A stretch of DNA of 64,000 nt. Source: Cephalotus follicularis. Lineage: Eukaryota > Streptophyta > Magnoliopsida > Oxalidales > Cephalotaceae. The notes under the pieces are model-generated. The model had not been told where the DNA came from and searched no databases. It saw only the letters and a list, made by a program, of their open reading frames with translations. Shown here piece after piece: positions 22,614 to 35,476 of this stretch; the first letter of the stretch is position 1, and every line of letters starts with the position of its first letter. Where the stretch lies: contig BDDD01000126.1 of NCBI GenBank assembly GCA_001972305.1, positions 186,001-250,000 on the forward strand. Reading direction: 5' to 3'. The position numbers and the translations under genes were made by a program.

Positions 22614-24075
22614 TGTTTAGTTAATTTGAATCCATTTTTTTTATAGTTTCTAATTCTTGAACAAATAAAATAGTACACATACCACTTGAGATACTCTTGT
22701 TGGTGTGGTGAAATTCATTGTCAAACTGCATGAATTATATGCATTGCAGATATTAGATTCCTTATTCCATTTGCATTACATAGATTAGATTCCTCATTCA
22801 TTATTATTATTATTTTTTTTTGCATACCTTTATACCGTTTTTGAATCAATAAATGAGTTACATTCTTTTGTTATTTTATACATATATTTCTGACAAATTT
22901 TTAATGACGATGGTATTAATTTGCTAAATGAAACTTTATTACAGTTACATTCCTAATGCCACCTAACTAGTATTAATTTGCTAAAATTCATGGTGAATTT
23001 TAGTCTTCTTTAAATGGACTGTGGATGCTTGGTTATTAACTACTTGCATCCCATTAAATAATCATTGAATCATGAAAAGTTCTCTTACAGTAAGCATTAT
23101 CATATTGTAGGCAGTGCAAATACAACTTTCTCTTCTTACATGATTACAACATGAGATTTCCGTTAAAGATGATACCCATATGTACCAATTTATTTAAGTA
23201 TCATGAAAGAAAAAAGGAAAATCTGATACAGTATTGTGACCACAAAGAACAATTAAGGTCATTTGGCTTCATTTCCAGGTGACTTCAGATTAAGAAATTC
23301 ATTTTGATGCACCATATTTGACTAATAGAAAGTATAAGCAAACTAAAAGAACCACCAAATTTACATTTGGTGGGCACCAATTTAAAAAAAAGCTTAAAAC
23401 ATTGAAAACTGTATCAATTATATTGCCCTCTTCCTATATACACAGAATGCACACACACCAAACACAAACAGACAAGAAACAGAAGAGAGATATCAACAGT
23501 ACGGATGGCTGAGGCTTTAGAAGCACGACCTGAACTCCTAACTCATCGTACTTCATTAGGTTGATGCAAGGGCAGAGACAAAGATCCCCCTTTTTAATTT
23601 AATTTAGTTTAATTTTTTTATTATATATTTAATACGTAATAAAAAGAACTAAATTAGCACGTCAACCTCATAACAAACTGGATGGGTTTTTTTTTTTGGT
23701 ACAATAAATTGGATGGATTTAATAGCGCCTTAAAATGCGTATTCGTTAACAACAAAGGCCGCCTGCGCCCATTCATCTGGGTATTTGAATAACACGAGTT
23801 TAATTGGTACTCTTTCAGCCCATATTACCTAATGCATCTTTTTGATTCGAGCAACAGTGATACAAAAAGTTGCTCAAGCAAAAGCAAAGAGTGACCATGA
23901 AAGAAAGCAATAGCAGAGCTTGAAAAAATATCTAAAAGAAAACACTAAGATTGCAAGCTCGTACTTGTCTCCCTAGAAATCTATAACATTAAATTCGACC
24001 AAGACCATCCTGAACCTATATCTTATTTACCACAAAAGAAAAGAACTTCATGCTGGCACAGTTTCTCCAGCTATC
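22614..24075. other. Intergenic region between the NAC gene and the Asterix-type gene 3' end
   Basis: AT-rich, with no supported gene. The two flanking genes are convergent (NAC on +, Asterix-type on -), so this stretch should hold both 3'UTRs. Possible polyadenylation signals (aataaa near 22664 and 22848) follow the NAC stop. Confidence 0.5.
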
Positions 24076-27000
24076 TCAACTTTTGGACGCAGGTCCCGGT
24101 CGTGAAGGCCCGAAGTAGTTTGTTACCAATCCCATGATAGCAAACCTGACATCAAGAGGAAAGAAAAAAAAAAACTGTCAAATGAAGAAAATAGTAGATC
24201 AACATTCAAAAAATGTTATTATATGCAATCTAAGGTGTTTAATTGGTTAGGATCAACATTATCAATATGCTAATTGATGGCGGGCAAAACATCACTAATA
24301 TATCATGTATACAGCTATAGAGACGAAGTACTAGGTGATAAAAGAAAATTGAAGGTCAACATATCCAAGCAAGGAGTTGAGTATCATCTTATCAAGTTTT
24401 AAGAATATGTATCATCATTATTAGCGTTATTCCTTAACGATGTGAGCTTTGTTTCCTTTTCAATCAAAATCTTTCATCTTTCATCAACAAATAATACAAG
24501 TTAATTTTTGCAACAATGGGGAATGACTGAGCTTTCAGATTGAACACAGTTGGCTTCCTAACAGTGATGGATTATGTCAGCAACATAACAACGTATTGGG
24601 AACAAATTCTGATTCTGAAAAATTGTGTTAACAGGTTGGCAGTTGTAGTGTTAACAGACTGGTATATAATTAGACAACAGGATGTAAATATGAGTTGTAA
24701 GTAACAGTTTTGGTTGAATAACTCTAGGCATAATTAGATCATAATTAGATCAAGATAATTCTCCTTCTTTTTGTAACTTCCTTTTTTTGTAACTATAAAA
24801 AGGCATGAATCCCTTGGTCTAAAACAAGGAAATAAAAAGAACACTTATCTGTTCTTCTCTTCCTTTGTCTAAGTTTCTTTTTCTCACATGGTATCAGAGC
24901 CAATCAAAAATCATTGATTTGTTTGGTTTCTTTCTTCTCAGTAAGAGAAGCTTCTTGGTGTTTACTGACTCGTAGAGGTACTGCGAGTTTCATCCTCTTC
25001 GGATCTGGTTTAAATCGTGTTTCCTTCTCGAAATAATGGATGGTGATAAAATCTCGATTGATCGTTTCAATGGAAAAAATTATTTTCTATGGGAATTTGC
25101 TTTTCGGATGTATGTCATGGGCAAAGAATTGTGGGGTATCGTTGATGGGACTCTAGTGGAACCCATAACCGTAACATCTTCCTTTGCTGAATACACTAAG
25201 TGGCATACTCAAAATGCCAAGGTCGTCAGTTGGATGCTTTCAACTGTCGACTCTCACATTGCTGTGAATCTTCGACCTTACAAAACAGATTCTGCAATGT
25301 AGAAATACTTGAAAGAAGTTTATTTTCAAGATAATGAAGCATACCGTTTTCAGCTTGAAAATGAAATTGCAGATTCTCATCAAGGAGAACGTTCTGTTCA
25401 AGAGTATTATTCAAAGTTTGCAGTATTGTGGCAAGAATACAGTACTCTGGTTTATGCAGGACAATCGGATGAATCAGTCAAAGTAATTCGGTGGATACAT
25501 GAGACATCCCATAAACATCAATTCCTTATGAAGCTCCGTCGAGAATTTGAATATGTAAAAAGCAGCTTGCTCAATCGATAACCAATGCATACGTTGTCTG
25601 TCTGTTTGAATGATGTCCTACGAGAAGAACAACGTCTTCGAACACAACAAACAATGGATACACATTCTCGGTCTGGTCCTTCTGAGGTTGCATTCGCAGC
25701 TATACCAGGAAAAGACATGAGTAAGATTCAATGTTTTTCCTGTCATGAGTATGGTCATTATGCATCTCACTGTAAAATGAAAAAGTTTTGCAACTATTGC
25801 AGATCTAGTGGTCATGTCATTTCTCAGTGTACTAGACGACCTCAGAATCGTACAACTACAGAGGGACGAGCTTTTCACACTCATATTGTAGAACCTACTG
25901 AACAGCCAACAACTATTGGATCTCCTTAATCAGTCCAGAAGTCTTACAACAAATGATTCAAACCAATATTACAGCCGCCTTCTCATCCATGGGCCTGTCA
26001 GGTAAACCTGGTTCCTTGACAACAAAATGGTATCTTGATTCAGGAGCTTCCCATCATATGTCTAAAAATGCTAATCATTTTATCTCTTACAACTCAACCC
26101 CATCGGTTTCTTCTGTTAGTACATCAAATTGGCAGATTATGCTTGTCCAAGCCATTGGAACACTTCAACGTTTTTCTTCACAACCATCTCTTCGTTTGTC
26201 TAATGTCTTACATATTCCTCAATTATCAACAAATTTATTGTCTGGCGGACAACTTATTGATAATAACTGTCATGTCACTTTCTCTCGTTGTAGTTGTGTT
26301 ATACAGGACCAGGAAACAGGACAGGTGATAGGGAAGGGGAATAAAGAGGGATCATTGTTCTCTGTGGATCTCTACAATCTACCTGATCGATCAAATTGTC
26401 CAGAAACTAGTCAAATTTCTGGTTCTGCGTTGTTTTCTAATTCTTCGATATATTCACTGTGGCATCGTAAGTTGGGTTATCCTAATTAAAAAAAAACTCA
26501 ATTTCATGATTCAGTACAACATGTTACCCAATTCTCTTTGTTCAAATAAGGATTTTATATGTTATACTTGTTGTCTCGCAAAAGCAAAGACCCTATCTTT
26601 TCCATTACATTACAAGAATTCTACCTCTTGTTTTGATGTAATTCATAGTGATGTTTGAGGTGTTACACCAGTCATTTCTCGTTGTGGCTATAAGTATTAC
26701 GTGACATTCATCGATGACTTTAGCAGATTTACTTGGGTATATTTCTTGCATACCAAATTTGAAGTGTTTACTGTTTTTAAGCAGTTTGTAAGCATGATTG
26801 ATGCTCAATTTTCATCTAAAATTAAAATTCTTCAATCTGATTCAGGAGGTGAATACACATCAAATTCCTTTAAAGAATTATTGTGTGCTTCAGGGATATT
26901 GTGGGAAAGATCTTGTCCATATACACCTCAACAAAATGGGGTAGCAGAACGCAAAAATCGTCACATCTTGAATACCGTCTATGCTATGTTACTCGAGAGT

Positions 27001-30000
27001 TCCGTTCCTACAAATTTTTGGGTTGAGATGGTTCAAACGGTTGTTTATTTAATCAATCAACTGCCATCTTCCACTCTAAATAATGACACTCCTTTCTTTA
27101 AATTGTATAAAAAATCACCATCTTATCTTGCATTTCATACATTTGGTTATGTATGTTTTGTGCTTCTACCACCTATAGAACGCCATAAGTTATCTGCTCA
27201 GCCAGCAAAATGTGTTTTTGTTGGATATGGACTTGGTCAAAAAGGATTCTTGTGTTATGATCCAAGTGCTCGAAAAATACGAGTCTCTTGCAATGTTGTT
27301 TTCCTTGACAACACATATTACTTCCAGTCCTCACAGCCTTCTAATATTCCATCTATCTCATTTTTACAGGCTTTTTCCACTAATAATTTTGACAGGTTTG
27401 CGAAAGGCCTGGTATATCATCGTCAACCACAAGGAAAAGATCAGCTTCCTCCTTCCCTTCCTGTTCCACCTGTGCCGTCTCCAGAACTGATTGCGTCACT
27501 ACCTTCACCATCTGTTCTTCGGCGATCCTCTCGGATCTCAAAACCACCAGATAGGTTGTCTCTCTTTGTTTCTTCTCCTTCACTTGTTCATACCCCTCGC
27601 TCCTTTAATCAAGCTATTCTCCATGAATGTTGGAAAAAGGCTATACAGGTTGAACTTGATGCTCTTGCTAAGAATCACATGTGGGACATTGTTCCTCGTT
27701 CACTTGGAGTAAAGCCTATTGAATGTTCATGGGTGTTTTCCACAAAGCTTCGACCAAATGGTACATTAAACCGCTACAAAGCCAGACTTGTAGCCCTTGG
27801 CAACCAACAACAATATGGGATAGATTATGGGGAAACATTTGCACCCGTGGCTAAAATGACGACCGTTCAGTTACTTCTGTCATTGGCCGCCTCTCAACAA
27901 TGGCCCTTGCTATAAATGGACGTCAAAAATGCATTTCTTCATGGGAGTATATCTGAAACAATCTACATGCATCCTCCCCCAGGTCTAGCTGATGTTCATT
28001 CTGGTCATGTTTGTAAATTAAAGCGGTCTTTCTATGGTCTTAAACAGGCTCCACGAGCATGGTTTGAGAAGTTCCGTTCTACTTTGGTGGCTGCCAAATT
28101 CAATGAAAGCAAACAAGATTATTCTATGTTTACCTGAAAAACAGTTCATGGCATCACAATCCTTCTTGTTTATGTTGATGATCTGCTTATCACTGGTAGC
28201 GATAAATCTGGTATTTCTTGTCTTCAACAGCGGCTCAAACAACAAATCAAGATGAAAGATTTGGGGTCAACAACATATTTTTTGGGGCTTGAATTACAAC
28301 GAACTCCTTCAGGTATTCGGGTCTATCAACATAAATATATTCAAGAGTTAGTACAGCTTGCTCGATTGTCAAATGCACGTCCTGTTGATACTCCTATGGA
28401 GCTTAATGTTAAGTATTCCAAGGATTCTGGCACCTCTATTGCTGATCCATTTCTCTATCGTTGCTTAGTTGGCAGTTTGATCTATTTGTGCATCACCCTG
28501 CCAGATATCTCCTTTGCAGTTCATACCGTTAGTCAATTCATGCAAGATCCAAAGCATTTTCATATGGCTGCTGTGCTTCTGATAATTCAGTATTTGCGTG
28601 GTCATTCCACTACTGGACTATTCTTTCCTGCTTCCAATAATACATGTTTGAGAGCCTATGCGGATGCGGATTGGGCAGGTTGCCCTGATACCTGGCGTTC
28701 CACAACCGGAGGTGTATGTTTCTCGGTAACTCTCTAATCTCATGGAAGTGCGAGAAACAAGATCGTGTTTCTAAATCTTCCACTGAAGCTGAATATCGCC
28801 CCATGTCTGCTGCTTGTTCTGAGATTGTATGGCTTTGTGCCTTACTTGCTGAACTTGGTTTTCCATAGTACACAGCAACTTCACTTTCTATAGATAATAT
28901 GAGTGCTATCAAAATTGCATCTAATCCCGTATTCCATGAGCGCACCAAGCATATCGAAGTTGACTGTCATGCCATACGTAATGAACTTCTCCAATCCACC
29001 ATTAGTTTGCCTCATGTTTCGTCTACCCTCCAGCTTGCGGATATTTTTACCAAACCATTGATTGCAGCACATCATCAGTTTCTTGTGTCCAAATTGATGT
29101 TGTCTTCTAACGACACTTCAATTTGATGGGGAGTGTCAGCAGCATAACAACGTATTGGGAACAAATTCTGATTCTGAAAAATTGTGTTAATAGGCTGGCA
29201 ATTGTAGTGTTAACAGACTGGTATACAATTAGACAATAGGCTGTAAATACGAGTTGTAAGTAGCATTTTTGGTTGAATAACTTTAGGCATAATTAGATCA
29301 TGATAATTCTCCTTCTTTTTGTAACTATAAAAGGGGATGAATCCCTTGGTCTAAAGCATGGAAATAAAAAGAACACTTATCTGTTCTTCTCTTCCTTTGT
29401 CAAAGTTTCTTTTTCTCACATAGTAAAAATAAATATCCTACATATAGCTGCAAATGTATTCTTAAAAGACATGTATTGCCTTGTAGGAAAGGACCTCCAA
29501 GTGTTTTCATCACAGAAACAGCTGTACTGCAATAGATCTTCATTCCTTCAGTTAAATAACACATACATTTATAACTAGCAACCACTCATTTTTTGGTATC
29601 TATCATTCCCAGCAAGTCAATGACACAGCATAAACCCAAGCAATAAGGTGTACAGCATTCATTTTGTTTTTACCAATTTGTACACACAGCAAATAATTTA
29701 GAGAAGAACCGCAGCAAAGAAGTAAGCCAGATGGAGAAACATCGACCAGAACGACCAATTATGTTACTTTTCATTCAAGTACAGACTAAAATGAGATGTC
29801 TAGACATCTTGAAGTGGAGATCCAGGCCGTGTCTTTTTTCCCAACACAAGATTTACGGGTTTCAAGGCATTCACAATTTTTTCGAGAGTAGGCTAGATAC
29901 GATACTACCTAGGCCAGATTGAAGTTTTTTTAATAACCTCCTAGACAACATTAGCAAATCCTTACTTGCTTTAAATATTGATGACAAAAAAGGTACGTTA

Positions 30001-30972
30001 AAAATAAAAATAAAAACTCTTCATAAACCTCGATTGACTTCATGATGCACATCACTAACATCAAACACCAACTAAAAAAGATTGTGGACCAAGATAACTA
30101 CTCAACTCAACAAAGCTTTTATATCCCAATTATCACTAATACTTCGGCATATCTCCACATTTTATACCTTGAATTGCTCACGATTTCTGAATGCGTCAAA
30201 ATCATTATAAATATGTCTTGAATTCTTTTTCCTTAATGGGGGCTTTGCCTGAAGAGAACCCAAGTAAACTGTTTACCCTACTATATAAATTCTCTTTTGA
30301 ACTAAAAATGATAAGAATTTCTATTCAAATGTATTGGGAGTCAGGGTAAGTGAGGAAGACATCTATTTAAAGGTCGTGTAACAGAGTGAAATTTCTCGAT
30401 CATCTCTGTGCATGAAGAAATATACCAATTAAACAAACCAATATGCCTTTTCTTTCTTTCTCTATCTGGGCATCTGTCACACAGCCTCAGTTGTAAATAT
30501 ATCCTTTAACCAAATTAATACTATAATACTCAGTGATACATGTATATATATAGATTGAGATAAGATAAATATTTACATCATGGCCATTGAAATCTGTTTA
30601 AGATCATTCTCGACATTCCTCATGTTGGACAGAGATTGGGCACAGAATATGATTGCAAGCCACGAGCTCAACTTATACTGCAATTAAATTAATCAAAATA
30701 AATAGAGATTATTAGTATTATTATTTAAACCAACAATTAGTACTTTGTATTAACTTGATCGAATAAGTCCATCAAAAATCTGAAATAGAAATTTAATGAA
30801 GGGGTGAGAAATGGACCCTGAACATGACACCAAAGACGCCGAAAACGATGGCGACGAAACCGGAGTAATCGATGGGAAGGTCTTGAGGTGAAACCACAGG
30901 TGCCACGTAGGGCTTCGCCGCCGACGGCTGACGTGGATCGTTGACCGACGTTGATTGGTTGTGAGATGACAT
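24076..30972 (-). CDS. Asterix/UPF0139-type ER membrane protein (PAT complex subunit homologue), 108 aa
   Basis: Exon 1 is 30972-30817 (52 codons), exon 2 30677-30577, exon 3 24145-24076; intron 1 is 139 nt, intron 2 6431 nt. Phases join exactly (MFR|YK, MAM(AT|G)F). The product starts MSSHNQSTS and has [21 protein letters not shown], then a hydrophobic helix [15 protein letters not shown] (about 37-51), [36 protein letters not shown] and a GPSRPG tail. Length and order fit the plant UPF0139 family, homologues of animal Asterix. With CCDC47, Asterix forms the PAT chaperone for membrane proteins at the ER translocon. The family assignment rests on recognition without a search. A complete Copia element sits in intron 2, in the opposite orientation to the gene. 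Confidence 0.85.
24575..29420 (+). mobile_element. Copia element 2 with both LTRs, inserted in an intron
   Basis: The 5' LTR is 24575-24888 and the 3' LTR 29134-29420, both TGTCAGCA...TTCTCACA. The primer site TGGTATCAGAGC (24889-24900, initiator-Met tRNA) directly follows the 5' LTR, and the polypurine tract gatggggag precedes the 3' LTR. The LTRs differ by substitutions and by an indel of about 27 bp in the aattctccttctttttgtaac region, so the insertion is not very recent. Flanks gatta and tagta are a decayed target duplication. Copy A of the segmental duplication supplies the empty site. Confidence 0.95.
25036..29126 (+). pseudogene. Copia gag-pol polyprotein remains of element 2
   Basis: Gag from 25036 ([18 protein letters not shown]) carries two zinc knuckles, [14 protein letters not shown] and [14 protein letters not shown]. 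Protease [11 protein letters not shown] is near 26030. Integrase (26701 on) shows [23 protein letters not shown] and [15 protein letters not shown] shows [23 protein letters not shown] and YVDDLLITG (about 28170). RNase H ends with SSTEAEY and [20 protein letters not shown] before the stop at 29126. In-frame stops (after 25299, 25581, 27915 and 28137) and frame changes (about 25930 and 28737) disable it. The catalytic motifs themselves are largely preserved, so decay is moderate. Confidence 0.9.
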
Positions 30973-31780
30973 ATCTGTCTCCGTGAATTACTGGAGCCGC
31001 GGCTTCTTTTGAGGACGGATCTGGAGTGGGAGTCTTATGGCGCTGCTGTTTCTCACTCTAGGAAACAAATTATCAATAATCAATATAAAGAGTATATAAA
31101 GGAAAAATTCTTAGTGTTTTATATCAGACAGCCTATTACATACAACCATACAAATATAATATTTATCTTTAATTCATTTAATAATTATTATTAATTATAT
31201 TTTTGTATTTAAATATTATTTTTTAAAAATATGGACATGTATACATTAAATATACATAATAAATATTATTAATTATATTTTTGTATTTAAAAATTATTAA
31301 TTAAGTACATAAATACAAGTACCTACACAAGAACTTTACTACTAAAGATTTATTATGTATCACGTAAGACTAAGATTCATTAAATGTAAATACATTGAAT
31401 GACATGATATGAAATTATCACCAAGTAATAATGGATACTACCTCATCCACTAAAGTTAAAATAACTTAGATTATTAGACATGTAATTATCTATGAATTTT
31501 TATAATTTTTTATTTATGATAAATATATTATTTATTGGCTCATAACAATTCAAGTCAGTCAATTTAACTTTACTTAATTATAACAGTAAATTTCTAAGTG
31601 GTTGTTTAAAGTAGTTTATGTAAAGTTTTTCCCATGCACTTTTTGACTAAAATGTTATAAAAATGAATAAAAAAATTGTTTAATTAATTCAAAAGCTATA
31701 AAAATCGAAAAGTTCGTCTCAAAATATTTTTTTTTTGTTGTAAACTTAAGACGTTAACTCACAAAAGAAGATTATACTAT
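30973..31780. other. Upstream region of the Asterix-type gene, then AT-rich spacer
   Basis: The first part should hold the Asterix-type promoter on the minus strand. Further on the DNA is very AT-rich with a short direct repeat (ttaattatatttttgtattta at about 31191 and 31269). No gene is seen. Confidence 0.4.
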
Positions 31781-31789
31781 AAATAGATT

Positions 31790-34700
31790 CAGAGAGAAAG
31801 TAACGGAGAATAATAGTTTTTCTTATTATGAAATCCTTAATTTCTTCTTAATATTGCATTCTTATTTATAGGAGTTTAGGAGGTTGTTGGAATAGTGTTT
31901 GGTTGTTAGAATAGTAATTCACTATTCATATTTGACTTCTTTTACAATACTCCCTCTTGAATTTCTATTCCATATTACTATGACTGCCTCGTTAAAACCT
32001 TGCTAGGAAAAACCCATTGAGATAAAAACCTTTGCGAAGGAAAAAGAGTACAGTCTCCCCCTGAAACAAAACTTCACAAGTTCTTAAATTGTATTAATGA
32101 AGATCTTTAATCTGACGCATCCCAATATCATGTCTGAGCTTCTTGAATGTAGTACCTGATAATGCCTTCGTAAATAAATCCGCTAAATTGTCACTTGATC
32201 GGATTTGTTGTACATCAATATCACCATTTTTCTGAATCTCATGGGTGCAGAAGAATTTTGATGAAATATGTTTCGTTCGATCACCCTTGATATATCCTCC
32301 TCTGAGTTGTGTGATGCAAGCAGCATTATCTTCATATATTACATTGAGATTATTTCTAATTGAAGATAGTCCACATGATTCTTGTATATGTTGAATCATT
32401 GATCTCAACCATATACATTCTCGGCTTGCTTCATGAATTGCAAGGATTTCTGAATGATTCGAAGAAGTTGCTGTCATTGTCTGTTTTGTTGATCGCCAGG
32501 ATATAGCAGTGTCACAAAAGGTAAAGATATAACCGGTAAGTGATCTTGCTTTATGTGAATCAGACAAATATCCAGCATCAACATATCCAATCAATGTTGA
32601 TTTTGTGCCCCTTGGATAAAATAGACCCATATCAGTGCTTCCACGTAGATAGCGCATTATGTGCTTAATCACATTCCAGTGCCTTCTTGTTGGTGTAGAG
32701 CTATATCTTGCTAGTAAATTAACGAAAAATGCAATATCAGGTCTTGTGCAATTTGCAAGATATAATAGTGCTTCAATTGCGCTAAGATAAGGGACTTCAG
32801 ATCCGAGAATTTCTTCCCCTTCTTCTTGAGGACGAAATTGATCCTTCTTGACATCAAGATATCGGACGACCATTGGATTGCTCAGAGGATAAGCTTTGTC
32901 CATGTTGAATCGACTAAGAACCTTTTCAGTGTATGTGGATTGATGGATGAAGATCCCAGATGATATGTGCTCCACCTGTATACCAAGACAAAACTTTGTT
33001 TTTCCAAGATCTTTCATTTCAAACTCACTTTTTAAATAGGTCGCAGTCTTTGTAAGTTCTTCAAAAGTACCTACAAGATTTAAGTCATCCACATATACTG
33101 CAACAATAACAAATCCATCGTTAGATTTTTTGATAAAAATACATGGACATATTTGATCATTTGTATACCCTTCTTTGATTAAATATTCACTTAGTCGATT
33201 GTACCACATTCGACCAGATTGTTTCAATCCATACAATGAACGTTGTAGCTTAATTGAATACATGTGGCGAGATTTGTTCGATTCAGGAATTTTAAATCCA
33301 TCAGGAATTATCATATATATGTCACTATCAAGTGACCCATATAAGTATGATGTTACTACGTCCATAAGACGAGTTTCAAGTCTGTTTGAAGCAACCATAC
33401 GAATTAGGAATCAAAAAGTGATTCCATCCATAACTGGAGAATATGTTTCCTGGTAATCAATACCTGGTCTCTGTGAGAACCCTTGAGCTACAAGCCTTGC
33501 TTTGTATCTCACGATTTCATTTTTCTCATTTCTTTTTCGAACAAATATCCATCTGAACCCAACAGGGGTTACACCATTTGGTGTTTGAATTATTGATCCA
33601 AATACTTCTCGTTTGGACAAAGATTGCAACCCTGCTTGTATTGCATCTTTCCATTTTGGCCAATCATTTCTTTGTTGACATTGTTCAACACTTTATGGTT
33701 CAGGATCCATAACAGGATTTGCAATATCCAATGTAATGACATAGGCAAATTTGTCATTAACTATAATCTCATCTCGATTCCATATTTGTTCATTATGTGC
33801 ATAATTAATCGAGACTTCTTGATTTTGAAATCTCACAGCCTCTTCAGGGTTTTGTACTCTCTCTGGAGTCAATGTGGGTTCTGACAATAACACATTCTCT
33901 TGTGTTAATGTTATTTCAGGATTTTGTACTCCACCCTTATTTGCCTTTCGTTTTCGTGGTACAATATCTTTGGCTCCAATTGGTCTACCACGTTTCAACT
34001 TTGGTTTGGACTTTAATATATCGATAGAGCTTTCACTAACTTTAGATATATCAATTCTTGCTGGAGCATTCACAGCTAGTATATAAGATTTTACCACTTT
34101 TTGAGCATCATTAAATGCATCTGACATTTGATTAGCAATATTTTACAAATTAATGATCCTCTGAACTTGTAATTCACATTCATTTGTACGTGGATCAAAA
34201 CTATGTAATCTTGATGCTTTCCATGAAATTTCATTTTCATTTTTCAATAAAATATTGTCTCCCTCTAACACTGGGAAAACCAATTCATCAAAGTGACAGT
34301 CTGCATCGACAATCACTTGATTCATTTTCTCGTTTGGATCAGTTACGAAATCAGCAATGTCTAAATGGGTTATAGCCATTGAACCAAAGTCTGATTGCGT
34401 AGTTTTCAAAGGGTCACAATGACCTATAAAATTTGTTTCAATTCGTTTGTCATTCTCTTTTAGAGAAGCTTGATATAAGTCGACCCAATACTTCGCTGTG
34501 CGACAAGCACGGTACCAATGACCTTCCATATCACATCGGTTGCAATTACCCTTTCTATTTTGGATTTGTTCATCCTTACTGGATTGTCCAGGATTGCGTC
34601 ACTTTTGACGTTGTTTTGTATCAGGATTTTGCCATTTCATGCTATTATTATTACGTGGCCCCAAGAAATTTTGATTTCTTCCACTGCCACGTCCTCTTCC

Positions 34701-35440
34701 ACGTCCTCGTCCACGCCCTCTTCCTCGTCCTCTAAAGTCTGACGATGTTGCATTTACCTCTAGTAAAGGGGTTGAACCAGTCGGACGATTTTCATGATTT
34801 TGCAGGAGTAATTCATTATTTTGCTCCGCAATAAGAAGAGATCCAATTAGTTCACGATATTTCTTGAACCCGTGCAACCTATACTGTTGTTACAGTAACA
34901 TATTGGATGCATGAAATGTTCGATATGTTTTCTCCAGCAACATATCCTTGGTGATAACTTCACCACACATCTTTAATTGTGATACAATTTTGAACAACGT
35001 GAAATTATATTCTGAAACTGTTTTAAAATCCTGAAATCGTAGCTGTGACCAATCATTCAATGCCTTTAGCAATACAACAGCTTTCAAGTGCTCAAACCTA
35101 TCATTTAGGTTTTGCCATAGTTCAAGTGGATTTTCAACAGTTAAATATTCATATTTCAGGCCATCATCAATATGATGCCTTAGGAAAATCAGTGCAGTGG
35201 CGCGTTCCTCATTTGATGCTGCATTATCTTCATCAATTGTGTGCCTCAATTTCTTAGCACTCAAATGCAGTTTCACATCAAGTACCCATGATAGGTAATT
35301 CTTTCCAGAAATATCAAGAGCAATGAATTTCCGATTTTCAATGTTTGCCATTTTTATACTGAATCAAAAGATAAAAATAAATGTTATTTGAGCATAGTAA
35401 ATAAATAAAGTTTACTGTAATAAATGTCATTTTTATACTG
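31790..35440 (-). mobile_element. Copia element 3: internally deleted, 5' LTR lost
   Basis: On the minus strand the polypurine tract ...GGGGGAGAC precedes an LTR starting TGTACTCTTTTTCC at 32052 and running down to roughly 31790 (inner end not resolved; a TATA-like CTATAAATAAG lies near 31872-31862). The polyprotein runs 35351-32094. No 5' LTR is found upstream of gag. Instead, at about 35440, the sequence passes into dihydropyrimidinase pseudogene sequence. A short repeat catttttatactgaatcaa occurs at about 35349 and 35429, around the junction. Confidence 0.8.
32094..35351 (-). pseudogene. Single-frame gag-RT-RNase H polyprotein of Copia element 3 lacking protease and integrase
   Basis: All segments (35351-34890, 34877-34599, 34529-34143, 34127-33693, 33629-33411, 33398-32094) lie in the same reading frame and are separated only by in-frame stops. 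Order: gag (FIALDISGKNYLSWVLDVKL), an Arg-Gly-rich stretch (34739-34680), zinc knuckle CNRCDMEGHWYRAC, then the post-integrase linker (CHFDELVFP, ECELQVQRIINL), then RT ([40 protein letters not shown]) and RNase H (TKALSGTTFKKLRHDIGM). No DSG-type protease or DDE integrase is present between knuckle and linker, so a frame-preserving deletion removed them. Confidence 0.85.
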
Positions 35441-35476
35441 AATCAACAAAGTCATTTTTTGTTTCCCAACTTACAG

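Larger units (their letters stand above)
24401..30979. repeat. Segmental duplication copy B (partner 12917-16679)
   Basis: It covers part of intron 2 plus exons 2 and 1 of the intact Asterix-type gene. Homology to copy A runs 24401-24570 and 29426-30979, split by the Copia insertion. The exon 3 region at 24145 lies outside the duplicated block, so copy B is the ancestral locus and copy A the partial duplicate. Confidence 0.9.
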
